Of a stretch of DNA of 64,000 nucleotides, positions 16,653 to 24,476 are shown piece after piece. The position numbers were made by a program, and so were the translations under genes. The DNA comes from Saccharibacillus soli (GTDB lineage: Bacteria; Bacillota; Bacilli; Paenibacillales; Paenibacillaceae). Position 1 is the stretch's first letter. Each line of letters begins with the position of its first letter. Below the pieces are notes generated by a model. The model was given only the letters and a program-made list of their open reading frames with translations, ran no database searches and was not told the origin of the DNA. The stretch is from contig NIOB01000002.1 in NCBI GenBank assembly GCA_002189105.1, forward strand, positions 434,001-498,000, written 5' to 3'.

Positions 16653-17432
16653 ATGGAAAGAATCGAAGAAAGTCGCCGGGAAACGTCGAACATGCCGCAG
16701 ACGCAGTATCCGCTGGTCGAGATTGCGAATGTGACCAAAAAAGTTCGACGTCGCACGCTGCTGAACAACGTCTCATTCAAGGTGGACCACGGCGAGATCT
16801 GCGGGCTGCTTGGCCCGAATGGAGCAGGCAAAACGACACTTATTCGCGTCATGACCGGGCTGATTCGACCGGATTCCGGCGACATTTGCATCGAAGGACG
16901 CAGTGTGGCGAAGGAGAGGGAAGCAGCCGTGCTGAATGTCGGAGCGATTGTGGAATCCCCCATCTTCTTCCCTTATATGACGGGGCGGGAGAATCTGGAC
17001 AATCTGGCGCTGCTGCATCCCAATCTGCCCAATCGCGCGGCTCGGCAGCAGAGGGTACGCGAGGTGCTGGAGATCGTGCGCATGGACAAACGGGCGGATG
17101 AGAAAGTCAAAACGTATTCGCTGGGCATGAAGCAGCGGCTTGGCATCGCACAGGCGCTGCTGGGTGATCCCAAGCTGCTGATTCTCGACGAACCCGCAAA
17201 TGGACTTGATCCCATGGGGATTCGGGAGCTGCGCGAATTGATTCTGCGACTCAAGCATGAACTGGGCAAGACCGTGCTTGTCTCCAGTCACCTGCTCGAT
17301 GAACTTCAGAAAATTTGTGACCGGATCGTCGTGATTCGTGAAGGCGAGCAGGTCTTCTCGGGCAGCCGTGATGAGATGCTTGGCGGTCGTGAGAGCTTGG
17401 AAGATGCCTTTGTGGAGATGATGACGACATGA
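16653..17432 (+). CDS. ABC transporter ATPase, BcrA/lantibiotic-immunity type
   Basis: A 259-aa nucleotide-binding subunit: Walker A 'GPNGAGKT' at ~54-61, signature 'YSLGMKQRLGIAQAL', Walker B 'LLILDEPANGLDP', and switch His in 'SSHLLDE'. The LGMKQ signature is typical of ABC-2-type exporters for bacitracin and lantibiotics. I chose ATG 16653 because AGGA lies 8 nt upstream; ATG 16647 and an upstream TTG at 16512 are alternatives. Its stop overlaps the first permease start (ATGA). It heads a five-gene unit (ATPase, permease, permease, response regulator, kinase), the layout of peptide-antibiotic detoxification modules. Confidence 0.88.
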   Translation: MERIEESRRETSNMPQTQYPLVEIANVTKKVRRRTLLNNVSFKVDHGEICGLLGPNGAGKTTLIRVMTGLIRPDSGDICIEGRSVAKEREAAVLNVGAIVESPIFFPYMTGRENLDNLALLHPNLPNRAARQQRVREVLEIVRMDKRADEKVKTYSLGMKQRLGIAQALLGDPKLLILDEPANGLDPMGIRELRELILRLKHELGKTVLVSSHLLDELQKICDRIVVIREGEQVFSGSRDEMLGGRESLEDAFVEMMTT

Positions 17433-18316
17433 GTACCGCAGCGATGAAAAGAGTGGTTGAACACGGAGGAGGAAGATCCTGCGTTGGCTTCGACAAAGTG
17501 TTTGCGGCAGAATGGCAGCGTCTGTGGAAGCGGCACAGCGTCCGGCTGATGGCCTGCGCCGCCCCTTTGCTTGCACTGGCTTCGGCCAAATACCTGAGTG
17601 CACACAATATCAGCCTGCATCCCGGTGTCCCCGAATACGCAACCGCAGGCAATGTGCCGGTGCTTGCGCTGGCCGAGATGCTGATTACCGCGTTCAGCGG
17701 CATGATGTTGGTGTTGGCCGGATTGTCCGTCACGGAAGAGTATCGCGGCGGTCAACTCAGAATGGGCATGATTCGCGCCGTTTCGCTCGGACGGATCATG
17801 GCGGCCAAGTGGCTGGTGGCGCTGCTGTTCATGTGGATTCAGTTGGGATTGTATTTCATTTGCTCAGTAGGGGTAGGACTGATCTGGTTTCCCAAACCCG
17901 AAAGCTACCCGCTGTTCTACGAAGCCGGCAATGTCACTTATATGCAGGGGATCGGATATGATCTGGCCTATTACGGCCTGGCCGCATTGGCATTGGCGAT
18001 TCTGCTGACGGTATTCTTCTGGATTGCGGCGGCTGCACGGACGACAACGGCGGCGTTGGGGCTGGGGATCGGCTTCCTGCTGCTCTCGTACATGCTGCCG
18101 ACAACCCTGAACTATTTCCGACCGCTGTTTGAAACGGCAGTGTACGTACGGATTTATTTTTTGTCACTGCTCATGATCGAATGGGAAGGCCTGGCTGCCA
18201 TGCTGGCGAATCTGCACGGCTTGTTCTTGTGGAATCTGTCCGTACTGCTGGGATACGGGGCGTTATTTGGCGGCATGACAGCTTGGATATGGAAAAGGAG
18301 AGATTCTTATGAGTAA
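17429..18316 (+). CDS. ABC-2 type permease, first subunit
   Basis: A 295-aa membrane protein with six predicted transmembrane segments and a short soluble N-terminus. The 'TEEYRGGQLRMGMIRAVSLGR' type motif (shortened here) after TM2 is the ABC-2 permease coupling region, matching LanE/LanG-like subunits. It is coupled to the ATPase by a 4-bp overlap and to the next permease by an 8-bp overlap. It probably forms a heterodimeric channel with the next gene product. Substrate unknown. Confidence 0.82.
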   Translation: MSTAAMKRVVEHGGGRSCVGFDKVFAAEWQRLWKRHSVRLMACAAPLLALASAKYLSAHNISLHPGVPEYATAGNVPVLALAEMLITAFSGMMLVLAGLSVTEEYRGGQLRMGMIRAVSLGRIMAAKWLVALLFMWIQLGLYFICSVGVGLIWFPKPESYPLFYEAGNVTYMQGIGYDLAYYGLAALALAILLTVFFWIAAAARTTTAALGLGIGFLLLSYMLPTTLNYFRPLFETAVYVRIYFLSLLMIEWEGLAAMLANLHGLFLWNLSVLLGYGALFGGMTAWIWKRRDSYE

Positions 18317-19106
18317 GACGGCGACAGTCAAAACGGGAAACTTGATTGCAAGCGAAGTTCAGCGGGTGTTCAAACGGAAGCGGACGTGGGCGGCGATCAT
18401 TGTCTATTTGATCTTTATTCTGCTGGAGTGTGCTTTTCTGTCGATGTTCAGAACCAGCTTCTATGATATGAACCGCAGCGTCCAACTGGATTCACTCAAT
18501 ACCTCGCCCTTCCTGCTGCGGGAGTTGGCGATTCTGATGAACTTTGTGATTGTTCCCATGCTGGCGGCAGACAGTTTCGGCGGTGATGTCTCGTCCGGTG
18601 CCCTGCGCCTGGCGCTCATTCGTCCCGTCTCAAGAGCCAAACTGTTCCTGGTGAAATGGTTGGTTCTGGTGCTGTTGGTGGGTGGATTGGCGCTGGCAAC
18701 CTGGGCGATCGGTACGATTTTCGGGCTGATCTTTATGCCTCAGGTATCGGAGACGACGATCATGGGTGCGGGAACGGTCGGTGCAGCCGGAGCTATCGGG
18801 TTTGGACTGGGCTTCTACGGGATTGCGATGGGTGTATTCGCCGCACTGCTCGGAATCGGCGGATTGGTGGCACGTCTGCTGCCGAACCCGGTGCTGGCCT
18901 ATATCGGCGTGCTGGCTGTAGCCGTTGGCGGCATTTACGTGTCGGACTCGCTCAGTTTCCTGCTGGCGGTATCCGACTCGGTGTTTCACTTCCTTGGTGG
19001 AATTGGCGGCAGCGATGCCTCACTCGGCTGGATCGTCTGCGCCATGCTGGTCGTCTGCGCTATAATGGGAACATGGAGCTGGAGCCGCAGGGAGTGGACC
19101 CAGTAA
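18309..19106 (+). CDS. ABC-2 type permease, second subunit
   Basis: A 265-aa protein with about six membrane segments. 'GDVSSGALRLALIRPVSR' after TM2 is the same ABC-2 motif as in the preceding gene, showing that the two permeases are paralogous. It starts within the last codons of the first permease. The next gene, the response regulator, follows after 28 bp, so sensing and export are co-transcribed. Confidence 0.82.
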   Translation: MSKTATVKTGNLIASEVQRVFKRKRTWAAIIVYLIFILLECAFLSMFRTSFYDMNRSVQLDSLNTSPFLLRELAILMNFVIVPMLAADSFGGDVSSGALRLALIRPVSRAKLFLVKWLVLVLLVGGLALATWAIGTIFGLIFMPQVSETTIMGAGTVGAAGAIGFGLGFYGIAMGVFAALLGIGGLVARLLPNPVLAYIGVLAVAVGGIYVSDSLSFLLAVSDSVFHFLGGIGGSDASLGWIVCAMLVVCAIMGTWSWSRREWTQ

Positions 19107-19134
19107 GCGAAGGATGGAAGCGGGAGGTGACGGC

Positions 19135-19815
19135 ATGGCGGAACGGATCATGCTGGTGGATGATGAACGGGAGATTGTGGCTTTTATGCGCGACGCACTG
19201 GAAGACGAGGGATATGAAGTGCTGTGCGCTTATGGAGGGGAAGAAGCCCTTCAACTGCTCCCGCAGAAACCGGATGTCGTCGTATTGGATGTAATGATGC
19301 CGGGAATGGATGGCTACGCGCTGTGCGAAGCGATTCGTGAGCGTGCGTCCTGTCCGATTCTGTTCGTAAGCGCCCGGCGATCGGAAGAAGACCGCGTGCG
19401 TGGGCTGATGGCTGGCGGCGACGATTATCTGGTGAAGCCGTTCGGCCTGCGTGAGTTCAAGACAAGAATCTATGCTCATCTGCGCCGGGAAAAAAGAGAA
19501 CGTGCGGGCGCGGACCGCTTTCTGCGCTTCGGTGTACTGGCGATCGACGCGAAGGGAAGGGAGCTGAAGATTGGCGATCAGGATGTGCCTATGACGGCAA
19601 GAGAGTTCGACATTCTGCTGCTGCTGGCGCTGCATCCTTCGCAGGTCTTCGCGCGCGAAGATATTTATGAGCGAATCTGGGGGCTGGAGGCAGACGGAGA
19701 TTCCGCGACCGTGACCGAACATATCAAGAAGATTCGGGCGAAGCTCGCTGCCATTGATCCCGAACTCAATCCAATCGGTACAGTATGGGGAGTCGGTTAC
19801 AAGTGGCAGATCTAA
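19135..19815 (+). CDS. OmpR-family response regulator
   Basis: A 226-aa protein: receiver domain with acidic pair D10/E11, phospho-acceptor D52 ('VVLDVMMPGMDG') and Lys in 'LVKPFG', then an OmpR/PhoB winged helix ('MTAREFDILLLL', 'VTEHIKKIRAKL', 'IGTVWGVGYKW'). GGGAGGTG sits 6 nt before ATG 19135. The earlier in-frame ATG at 19114 lacks a binding site. It overlaps the histidine kinase gene by 31 bp. It probably regulates the transporter operon it belongs to. Confidence 0.92.
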   Translation: MAERIMLVDDEREIVAFMRDALEDEGYEVLCAYGGEEALQLLPQKPDVVVLDVMMPGMDGYALCEAIRERASCPILFVSARRSEEDRVRGLMAGGDDYLVKPFGLREFKTRIYAHLRREKRERAGADRFLRFGVLAIDAKGRELKIGDQDVPMTAREFDILLLLALHPSQVFAREDIYERIWGLEADGDSATVTEHIKKIRAKLAAIDPELNPIGTVWGVGYKWQI

Positions 19816-21383
19816 ATAGGAACGGGAAGAAGCGAACGGACAGCGCAGAGCTAGGTTCCGCAGCGGAACTTGATGCCAGCGGGAGCAACAATCCTAAGAA
19901 GGAACGCAATCGTCTGCCCAGGGAACGGCGGCTCAAAGCGCTGATCCAGGGCGCCTTTCACCGCACACTGCTGCTGAGCGTCCTGGCAACCGTGCTGACC
20001 TGGGCGGTAGCGATTGCGCTGTTGATTCTGTTCGGCTCCGATCTGCGTCCGGCCAATTATTACGAAAGTCAGATTCCCATGATTACGTCCCAGATTCGGG
20101 CTGTCGAACGTCCGACCGAACCTTCTTCACAGCGCCGTGTGGAAGCCATTGTGCCTGCTGAAGGAATGGACTATGAGATCTATCAGGCAGATGGGCAGAG
20201 AGTATATGGTTCTTTCCAATCATCGGGAGTCGCAGCGATTCATGGAGCGGACGATCTGTTGGAACGGCTGAACGATCATGTGTCTTCCGGCGGCTATTTC
20301 ATCCAGTATGAGCCGCTGGCCGGACGTGACGGCAGGCTGGAGGGAGCTATCGCACTGCGGTACAAATTGACGGCGGCTTCGGCCAATCCGGGGCGCAGTG
20401 CGCTGCTGATTCTGGGCGGCCTGCTGATGGCGGCGGCTCCGTTTGTTTATCTATATGGCTTTACCGTCTGGAGCGGTAGACGCCTGAGTCGGCGGATCGA
20501 AGAACCTTTCGACCGACTGATCGAAGGAGCGGAGAAGATCCGCGAACACGACCTGGATTTTTCGCTCGATGGTCAGCGAACCGGCGTACGTGAGCTGAAC
20601 CAGCTTCTCGCGGCCTTCGAGCAGATGCGCGAAGCGCTGCGCCAGTCGCTGAAGCGCGAATGGGAGTCGGAACAGGAGCGCCGCGACCGGATTGCGGCGG
20701 TCGCGCATGATCTGGGCACGCCGCTCAGCGTGATTCGCGGTCATGCGGAGGTACTGCTGGAAGACGGGGGCCGCCGTCCCGAGCGTGCGATTCGCTATGC
20801 CGAGACGATTCTGGGCGCGGCAGAGCGCTCCATCGCCCTGACCGCCGATCTGTCGGAGGCGGCGCGGGTGGAACGTCCGGACTTCTCGTTAAGTCCGGAG
20901 CCGATCGACCTGGCGGCAGCCGTCCATGCCAAGGGACGAGAATACGCCTTCCTGTGCCGCAAGCGCGGCGCGATCTTCGCGCTGGAGTCGCGGGACGAGC
21001 GGGCCGAGAACGATCGCGGCCCGCTGAGGTTGGATCAGCACCGGATCAACCGGGTGCTGGACAACCTGGTAAGCAATGCCCTCCGCTATTCGCCGGAGGG
21101 CGGTACCGTCGCACTGAAGCTGACCATTCGGCCCGGCGGGGCCGAATTTGAAGTGTGCGACGACGGTCCCGGCTTCGCCGAAGCCGGGGGCGGCCGCATC
21201 TTCGAGAAGTTTTACCGCGAAGATGCGGCCAGGTCTTCCGCCGCCGATTCGGGCGGCGGGCACTCGGGTCTCGGGCTGTTCATCGCCCGAACCGTCGTGC
21301 GGCTGCACGGCGGCGAGATCGCCGCGCACAACCGCCCGGAGGGCGGCGCCTGCGTCCGCTTCTCGGTATCGGAGCTGGACTAG
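19785..21383 (+). CDS. Membrane sensor histidine kinase
   Basis: A 532-aa protein: ~50 cytoplasmic residues, TM1 ('LLLSVLATVLTWAVAIALLI'), a ~125-residue extracytoplasmic loop, TM2 ('LLILGGLLMAAAPFVYLYGF'), HAMP, HisKA with phospho-His in 'AAVAHDLGTPLSVI', and an HATPase with N box 'NRVLDNLVSNALRYSP', G1 'DDGPGF' and G2 'GLGLFIA'. The start lies inside the regulator gene; GTG 19803 is an alternative start. The ~500 bp encoding the ATPase domain are visibly GC-richer than the surrounding genes. The stimulus may be the substrate of the co-encoded ABC exporter (inference). Confidence 0.9.
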   Translation: MGSRLQVADLNRNGKKRTDSAELGSAAELDASGSNNPKKERNRLPRERRLKALIQGAFHRTLLLSVLATVLTWAVAIALLILFGSDLRPANYYESQIPMITSQIRAVERPTEPSSQRRVEAIVPAEGMDYEIYQADGQRVYGSFQSSGVAAIHGADDLLERLNDHVSSGGYFIQYEPLAGRDGRLEGAIALRYKLTAASANPGRSALLILGGLLMAAAPFVYLYGFTVWSGRRLSRRIEEPFDRLIEGAEKIREHDLDFSLDGQRTGVRELNQLLAAFEQMREALRQSLKREWESEQERRDRIAAVAHDLGTPLSVIRGHAEVLLEDGGRRPERAIRYAETILGAAERSIALTADLSEAARVERPDFSLSPEPIDLAAAVHAKGREYAFLCRKRGAIFALESRDERAENDRGPLRLDQHRINRVLDNLVSNALRYSPEGGTVALKLTIRPGGAEFEVCDDGPGFAEAGGGRIFEKFYREDAARSSAADSGGGHSGLGLFIARTVVRLHGGEIAAHNRPEGGACVRFSVSELD

Positions 21384-21557
21384 GCCGGAACGCAGCCTGT
21401 TCCGACTTGTTTGTTTACGCGCGGGCGAGGCACCGCGCTGGAACCCAGCGAGTCTGCGATCTCGATCAAACGATTGCGTTTCGTCCCTCTGCCAGTCCTC
21501 CGCCAGCCTGACGGAATGAAAGAACCTTTAGAGCCTGAAATTCGGCCTTTTCGTTTC

Positions 21558-21651
21558 CTAACAGACTCAGATGGCGATTAGAGTCGAAATCACGCTGAAT
21601 TTCCTGCTTTTTCGGCTTTTATGTACTCCTAACGGATATACGATCCGTTAG
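21558..21651. repeat. Short palindromic repeat copies (CTAACGGA-type)
   Basis: CTAACGGATATACGATCCGTTAG (two arms of 9 bp, 21629-21651) recurs 42 bp later inside the hairpin at 21671-21709 with only two base changes. A decayed version starts CTAACAGACTC at 21558-21581. The DNA just before each older copy is also similar (TGAAATTCGGCCTTTTCG versus TGAATTTCCTGCTTTTTCGG), which suggests a repeat unit of ~90 bp. This is intergenic and non-coding. Confidence 0.6.
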
Positions 21652-21670
21652 TATTTATCTACCTGACCAG

Positions 21671-21712
21671 ATGGCCCGCTAACGGACATACAATCCGTTA
21701 GCGGGCCATTTG
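21671..21712. terminator. Perfect 16-bp hairpin containing the repeat palindrome
   Basis: Arms 21671-21686 and 21694-21709 (ATGGCCCGCTAACGGA and its exact complement) enclose a 7-nt loop and are followed by TTGGCATTT. It probably terminates the transporter/kinase operon 290 bp downstream of its stop, but it also belongs to the repeat family described for 21558-21651. Confidence 0.55.
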
Positions 21713-21907
21713 GCATTTGGCGTCCGGCCAATCAGTCGGACCATCTGATTTTTTTCACCCGATCCCCACCACATAAGCCGATCGATCACAGCGGAATATC
21801 CTACAAGGACAAGGGATGGCGTCCAATAGCCAGATATGTTCAGCTCCCTATGCGGGCAGGTTGAAAACCCGCCAGACAAACCGGGCACCTCATCGTCGCA
21901 GCCGCAC

Positions 21908-21966
21908 AAAAAAGAACCGTCCGTTCAGGCTGTTTGTTCCAGGCCTTCACGGGCGATTCTTTTGCG
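21908..21966. terminator. Bidirectional terminator between the kinase operon and the LTA-synthase-like gene
   Basis: An A-rich left end (AAAAAAGAACCG) and a T-rich right end (CGATTCTTTTG) flank a long imperfect stem with AGGC near the loop, so it ends in a U-run on both strands. It lies between convergent genes. The rest of 21384-22135 holds only the palindromic repeats and two small hairpins; I see no convincing gene there. Confidence 0.6.
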
Positions 21967-22051
21967 TTATATCCGACTTTACACGGTAATGCGTATATGC
22001 TTTTACACGATTGTGCCTGGTTACGCGCAAGCAGTGATGCCCAAGGGATTC

Positions 22052-22138
22052 AACCTCCTTGAACCTCCAGGCTTACCGGACTCTCATCGATTCTTTGTCA
22101 CTCGGTGAGGGTTTCAACCCCTCGAACATCCCAGCTTA
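22052..22138. repeat. Two imperfect copies of a small hairpin-forming sequence
   Basis: GGGATTCAACCTCCTTGAAC and GGGTTTCAACCCCTCGAAC, each followed by a C-rich stretch and GCTTAC, lie ~56 bp apart. Each can fold (CAAGG/CCTTG; GAGGG/CCCTC). The second copy touches the stop codon of the LTA-synthase-like gene and may shape its 3' end. Confidence 0.4.
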
Positions 22139-24013
22139 CTCTGCTGCTGCCTCCGGTCGATCCGGCTGCTGACGCACGTAGCTGCTCGACAGGTCAAACA
22201 GCTCCAGCATCCGGTTGAACTGATCTTCGGTGACGCCTCCCGTAGAGGTGCCGCCTTTTTTCAGCGGGTAATACGTACCGTCCTCGAAGCCTGTACCCGG
22301 AATAAACAGCGTATCTCCGGTAATCAGCGAGCCGGAAGGCCAGTAGTAACGTTCCGGAATCATATTTTCCTTCTGATTCAGCAGATCCTGTCCAAAGTGA
22401 ATATGGTCCTTGAGCGAGATGCCCAGCAGGTTTGCAGCCGTAGGCAGAATATCCACCTGTGCCCCTAACTGCTGCTGGGTATGGTCGGTTCCCGACACGC
22501 CCGATCCCAGAATCATGAACGGAATATTCGGCATATCACTGTACGTATAATCGTGACCGAAGATTTCTTTGGCGAGTTCCAGATCCTGCTCATTCATCGA
22601 ATGAAGCGGCAGACCCAGATGATCCCCATAGAGCATCAGCAGGCTGTCATCCCACAGACCCTTTGCTTTCAATTCGTCGATCAGCTGACCGAGGCAGTAG
22701 TCCGCATAATTCTGCGCCCGGATGTAATCGCCAATCAGTGTGCCTTCGTAACGTTCCGGCAGTTTCATCTTGTATTTCTCTTCCGGTATGGTGAACGGAT
22801 GGTGAGAACTCATCGAGATGATCTGGGCGTAGAACGGCTGATCGGACTGATCCATCTTTTGCAGCTGATCTGTCGTTTTTTTGTACAGCACTTCGTCGGA
22901 AGAACCGAAGAAAACCGTATCGTCTGTTCCGAAGAAACTCTTGTCATAATATTTGTCGAATCCCAGCGCGGCATACAGCTGATTTCGGTTCCAGAACGTG
23001 ACATCGTTTGTATGGAAGGTCGCCGTCTGGTAGCCGTTTGACTTGAGCAGCTTGGGCAGGCTTGGCAGTTCTTTTTCACCGTAAGCGATGACTGCGGCCT
23101 TGCGCGGAGGAATGTAGAACGACGTATTCACCGTAAACTCGGCGTCGGACGTGTTGCCCTGTCCGGCACTTTGATAGAAGTTCGGGAAATACAGCCCTTC
23201 ATTCGACAGCTTGTTCAGGTTGGGTGTGATCTCCTGACCGTCGATCTTGAGTCCTACCATGAAGTTCTGAAGCGATTCCATCTGAAGAATAATCAGGTTT
23301 TTACCCTTGGCTGCTCCAAAATAAGCGGGCTTGGCAGGTTCCTGAATGTTTTTGAGCTGATCGATCTTGGATTGGGTAATCTGATCCAGTGGAGTTGGAT
23401 CTTCTTCACGGTCGGTCAGCAGCGTATAGGCCTCGTAGTTGAGAATTCCCATCTTCTCGGCCTTCACCACTTCGTTCATGCTGGCGCGGTTCGGCCAGAT
23501 GTTCATGGTGCAGAGCACAAGCGAGACAATCAGCAGGCTGCCCACGACGCGGTGGCTCATCCGGTGATGAACGACGTTTTGCCGCCATTTCCGCGCTTTT
23601 TTACTAATGAAGAACCAGACGGTCAAGACGATAATGTCAGTGAAGATCAGCAGATACTGCGGTGCCAGCAGAGAGACAACGCTGTCGCTGACTTCAACGG
23701 CCTGACGGCTCTGATCGAGCGCATGATAGTTGACCACCACGCCATAATATTTGAAGTAGATGATTGCGGTGAAGAACAAGGCCGTCACCAGCAGGTTGGT
23801 AATCATATACCACAGCAATTTGCGTTTGGTCGCCAGCCACTCGAACAGACAGAAGATGATCCACAGGAACGGGATCTCCGTCAGCAGAGGGCCCCAGATC
23901 GGGGTGTCATCGAAGATCGGACCCCAGGCAATGTATCCTTTAATCAGCAGGATCAAAGTAAACAGGACGAAAGGGCGAGTCAGCAATGACCGCCAATGTT
24001 TAATGGATTCCAC
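22136..24013 (-). CDS. LTA synthase family phosphoglycerol transferase
   Basis: A 625-aa membrane enzyme: about five N-terminal transmembrane helices (~10-170), then an extracellular sulfatase-fold domain. The LtaS metal and catalytic residues are visible: E246 ('LQMESLQNF'), nucleophile T288 ('GQGNTSDAEF'), H404/H405 and D464-H465 ('LYGDHLG'). The family polymerises or primes glycerol-phosphate on the membrane lipid anchor of lipoteichoic acid. The GTG start at 24013 follows AAAGGAG at 8-nt spacing; the GTG at 24058 would add an unlikely N-terminus. It is monocistronic. Which LtaS paralog type it is (LtaS, YfnI, YqgS or YvgJ) is not resolved. Confidence 0.9.
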   Translation of the reverse strand: MESIKHWRSLLTRPFVLFTLILLIKGYIAWGPIFDDTPIWGPLLTEIPFLWIIFCLFEWLATKRKLLWYMITNLLVTALFFTAIIYFKYYGVVVNYHALDQSRQAVEVSDSVVSLLAPQYLLIFTDIIVLTVWFFISKKARKWRQNVVHHRMSHRVVGSLLIVSLVLCTMNIWPNRASMNEVVKAEKMGILNYEAYTLLTDREEDPTPLDQITQSKIDQLKNIQEPAKPAYFGAAKGKNLIILQMESLQNFMVGLKIDGQEITPNLNKLSNEGLYFPNFYQSAGQGNTSDAEFTVNTSFYIPPRKAAVIAYGEKELPSLPKLLKSNGYQTATFHTNDVTFWNRNQLYAALGFDKYYDKSFFGTDDTVFFGSSDEVLYKKTTDQLQKMDQSDQPFYAQIISMSSHHPFTIPEEKYKMKLPERYEGTLIGDYIRAQNYADYCLGQLIDELKAKGLWDDSLLMLYGDHLGLPLHSMNEQDLELAKEIFGHDYTYSDMPNIPFMILGSGVSGTDHTQQQLGAQVDILPTAANLLGISLKDHIHFGQDLLNQKENMIPERYYWPSGSLITGDTLFIPGTGFEDGTYYPLKKGGTSTGGVTEDQFNRMLELFDLSSSYVRQQPDRPEAAAE

Positions 24014-24476
24014 GGTGCAAAGCTCCTTTATTTGAATGATGAACATACATACGCTCACCCGAATGGCACCCGGATCACGCTCCCCTTGCGGTTGAGAAGC
24101 GGCTGGGTGTATGGGCAGCAGGTTCGGACAATTCTAACCAAACGATGGGCTGTCAATGGGGTTCTGCGCGAAGGTACATGTGCGAAGAACCTGTTATATA
24201 GCGTTAACCCGTTTGGAACGATTTGCCCCATTTTCGGAGCATCAAGCCTAAATCCTTAGCTATTATGCTCCCGCTCGAACAAGATGTCAAAAACGTTTTT
24301 CCCATTCCGTGAAGAGTTAACGAATTCGGCAATCTTCTCCCTAAAAAGCTGGCGATTCTGGACGATAACAGATAAAATGGCGGTAGAGAACTCACGAATC
24401 CGCTTTAATCTTGTGGAATGACCGTTTTCGGCCGATTTTCGTCCGGGAGCGTCCAACGACTTACAAGGAGGCCCTC
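24014..24476. other. 463-bp divergent intergenic region
   Basis: This separates the LTA-synthase-like gene (minus) from the cell-wall hydrolase gene (plus) and so should carry two divergent promoters. A TTGACA (minus strand, 24151-24156) has TAGAAT only 14 bp downstream, too close for a normal promoter. I see no convincing -35/-10 pair, riboswitch or small gene. Confidence 0.4.

Noticed and set aside
20880-21383. GC-rich 3' part of the kinase gene as a sign of recent transfer
   Set aside because: The domain is intact and in frame with its operon, and similar GC-rich stretches occur in uxuB, so local composition alone is not evidence of transfer.
21836-22108. 90-codon plus-strand frame in the gap after the kinase gene
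   Set aside because: It runs through the bidirectional terminator, has no ribosome binding site and its composition is not protein-like.
24131-24156. TTGACA/TAGAAT promoter for the LTA-synthase-like gene
   Set aside because: The spacer is only 14 bp, too short for a functional SigA promoter.
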